From the NCBI GenBank assembly GCA_964619535.1, contig CAZUEX010000020.1, forward strand, positions 1 to 32,523: 32,523 nucleotides of DNA. Direction: 5' to 3'. Shown here one piece after another: positions 31,001 through 32,523 of this stretch. The translations under genes were made by a program, and so were the position numbers. The stretch is from Leptonema sp964619535 (GTDB lineage Bacteria > Spirochaetota > Leptospiria > Leptospirales > Leptonemataceae). Below the pieces are notes generated by a model. That model was given only the letters and a program-made list of their open reading frames with translations, made no database searches and was not told the origin of the DNA. Position 1 is the first letter of the stretch, and every line of letters begins with the position of its first letter.

Positions 31001-32455
31001 ATGAGTCTTCTGAGAACCTCCAGCCTTAGCCTGCTCTGTCTCCTTGCTCTGTTCACCGCCTGTGCAGGAGGCGGTTCTCCAGCTGTCGGCCAGCTGGCAC
31101 AGGCCCCCGGACGGCCTGTAGCAGCTCCGGAAGGCGTCGAATCGCATACGCTGGGATACATCCTCTTCGATCCAGAAACGGGAACCGTTCTTGAAGAACA
31201 CAACAGACGCCTGCCACTCATTCCAGCCTCAACCACCAAGGTTCTAACACTGGGCCTGGCCCTGCACGAACTGGGAGGGGATTACAGGTTTGAAACGACC
31301 CTTGGTTATACAGGTTCGCGCAAAACGGGTAAGCTCATACTGAGTGGAGGCGAAGATCCAGAGCTAAGCGTCCGGGACCTTCTGAAACTGCTCAGGCATC
31401 TCAAAAAGACGGTAAACGAGGAATGGGCAGGCCCCTTCTACTACAGTGGAGAACCTCTCTTCCGTATGGACCGCATCGATGCAGCCATGCAGGAGGAGGC
31501 CCCCTACAATCCGGCCATCGGCTCCCTTTCGCTTGACTCAAACATCTACTACGTGCGCTGGAAGAAAACGCCCCGGGGAGAAGAGGCCTATCTTATTCCA
31601 TCTTTGCCTGGCACAAGCCTGACCATTCTTTCTGACAGGCCCGATGAAAAAGACCATCGGCAGATTCTCTATGCAGGGCGGCACGAAGCCTGGCTGCTTC
31701 GAAAGCCAAAAGGGCCAGAAGGCCTGCGCGCCGTCCCGACGAAAGATGCAGGCCTTTTTACCGCACGGGTATTTCGCGAGCTGGCCCTGACAAGGGGATT
31801 GACTCTTCCCGAACCACAGGCCACCACTTCCAGACCGCAAAACGTCATTGCCGTTCACGAAAGTCGTCCGCTTCGAACGATCGCAGAAGAGATTCTTGCG
31901 TCCAGCGACAATGCAAAAACAGAACTGGTGCTGCTTCATCTGATGAAGAAGATGGCGGGCAGGCCCCTTGATCTGCACAGAGCCGCCCATGCCATGCAGC
32001 AGCGTTATCAGGCCCTCATGCCCGAAATGAACTGGAAAGGGTTTCGGCTGTATAACGGTTCGGGCCTAACCTCAAAGAACCGTATCACGGCCGAGCAACT
32101 CCTGGCCTGCCTTCTCTTTGCCGATTCCATCCCCGGCGGAATCGAACCGATGCTGCCCATCGGCGGCTGGACAAGAGGGCTGATGGGGCGATTGAATCGG
32201 CCAGGAGAAACCTTTCGCGTCGCAGCCAAAACCGGAGGCATATTCTATTCGGTTTCGCTAACGGGTTTTGTTTATCCGCGTTCGGGAAGACGTCTTGCCT
32301 TTGCCATACTGATCAGCGATCTAAACAAACGTCGCCAGTATGAAGCATCTACCGATAAGATGAGTCGTAAAACGAGAAATGAGGCGATGCAATGGGTACT
32401 CCACCACCGTGATATGATTGATCAAATTGTATCGTCGTGGATCCGGCAATATTAA
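31001..32455 (+). CDS. dacB: D-alanyl-D-alanine carboxypeptidase/endopeptidase, PBP4 type (S13), lipoprotein
   Basis: The protein trims or cleaves peptidoglycan peptides in the periplasm. The 484-residue product has a lipoprotein signal (hydrophobic stretch, then LFTAC with Cys21 as lipidation site). The penicillin-binding motifs are S77-T-T-K80 in IPASTTK, S302-D-N304 in ASSDNAKTE, and K410-T-G-G. Length agrees with E. coli PBP4 (477). A family domain insertion lies between the first two motifs. The ATG at 31001 is chosen for its signal peptide, although GGAGG is only 1 bp away; an in-frame ATG at 30974 would add nine residues including two Arg. It starts 37 bp after the carboxylase gene, with an imperfect CGCTTGCC/GGCAGAGCG stem between, and may be co-transcribed. 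Confidence 0.93.
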   Translation: MSLLRTSSLSLLCLLALFTACAGGGSPAVGQLAQAPGRPVAAPEGVESHTLGYILFDPETGTVLEEHNRRLPLIPASTTKVLTLGLALHELGGDYRFETTLGYTGSRKTGKLILSGGEDPELSVRDLLKLLRHLKKTVNEEWAGPFYYSGEPLFRMDRIDAAMQEEAPYNPAIGSLSLDSNIYYVRWKKTPRGEEAYLIPSLPGTSLTILSDRPDEKDHRQILYAGRHEAWLLRKPKGPEGLRAVPTKDAGLFTARVFRELALTRGLTLPEPQATTSRPQNVIAVHESRPLRTIAEEILASSDNAKTELVLLHLMKKMAGRPLDLHRAAHAMQQRYQALMPEMNWKGFRLYNGSGLTSKNRITAEQLLACLLFADSIPGGIEPMLPIGGWTRGLMGRLNRPGETFRVAAKTGGIFYSVSLTGFVYPRSGRRLAFAILISDLNKRRQYEASTDKMSRKTRNEAMQWVLHHRDMIDQIVSSWIRQY

Positions 32456-32523
32456 TACTGCGACTCAAAAAGAGTTTGCAAAGGGATTTTGAATGTTTAT
32501 TCTTTGACAGTGCAGAACCACTG
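32456..32523 (+). other. Intergenic end of window with a lone -35-like box
   Basis: After the dacB stop the sequence turns A/T-rich. A perfect TTGACA at 32504-32509 could be the -35 box of a rightward promoter whose -10 would fall beyond the window. No terminator hairpin is seen here. Confidence 0.3.

Noticed and set aside
29569..31239. 556-codon frame opposite the carboxylase and dacB
   Set aside because: Spans two well-supported genes in antisense; composition reflects codon bias of the sense strand.

Overview
The window looks like chromosomal DNA of a moderately GC-rich, double-membraned bacterium. A spirochaete of the Leptospiraceae (Leptonema-like) is my best guess. The clues are a single-chain acetyl-CoA carboxylase of about 1,935 residues, GAF/PAS-GGDEF signalling proteins and a lipoprotein PBP4-type carboxypeptidase. 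This assignment is inference from gene content only; no ribosomal or marker gene is present.

Region 1 (1-9.4 kb) is a complete subtype I-E CRISPR-Cas locus read leftward. The order in transcription is cas3, cse1 (cas8e), cse2 (cas11), cas7e, cas5e, cas6e, cas1, cas2, a short leader, then the array. The array has nine intact identical 29-bp repeats and nine 32-bp spacers, and it runs off the left edge. Junctions are tight (ATGA overlaps, ribosome binding sites inside the preceding gene). The exceptions are a 159-bp gap between cas3 and cse1 and a 64-bp gap between cse2 and cas7e. In the cas3 leader a hairpin reproduces both arms of the CRISPR repeat but carries an extra stem-loop in place of the repeat's 4-nt loop.

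Region 2 (9.4-11.3 kb) has an accessory look. It holds a leftward Imm11-like (DUF1629) immunity gene with no visible toxin partner, about 430 bp of GC-rich sequence with no confident gene, and an unrecognised rightward gene behind a consensus-like promoter.

Region 3 (11.3-17.9 kb) concerns signalling and envelope functions. It contains a six-helix PAS-GGDEF diguanylate cyclase broken by an in-frame TGA and a family-2 glycosyltransferase. Two related proteins that resemble degenerate HD-GYP proteins with four invariant cysteines flank a small GlsB/YeaQ-type membrane protein. A pair of overlapping unrecognised genes completes it, the first encoding a coiled-coil, tail-anchored protein.

Region 4 (17.9-32.5 kb) is core metabolism. 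It has gpmI with a bidirectional terminator shared with pyrG. A probable leftward operon runs acyltransferase, NamZ-like muramidase, GAF-GGDEF cyclase, pyrG. The fused acetyl-CoA carboxylase is divergent from that operon, and a lipoprotein D-Ala-D-Ala carboxypeptidase follows it. A perfect 7-3-7 palindrome lies between the acyltransferase and carboxylase genes, a good candidate for a fatty-acid-synthesis operator.
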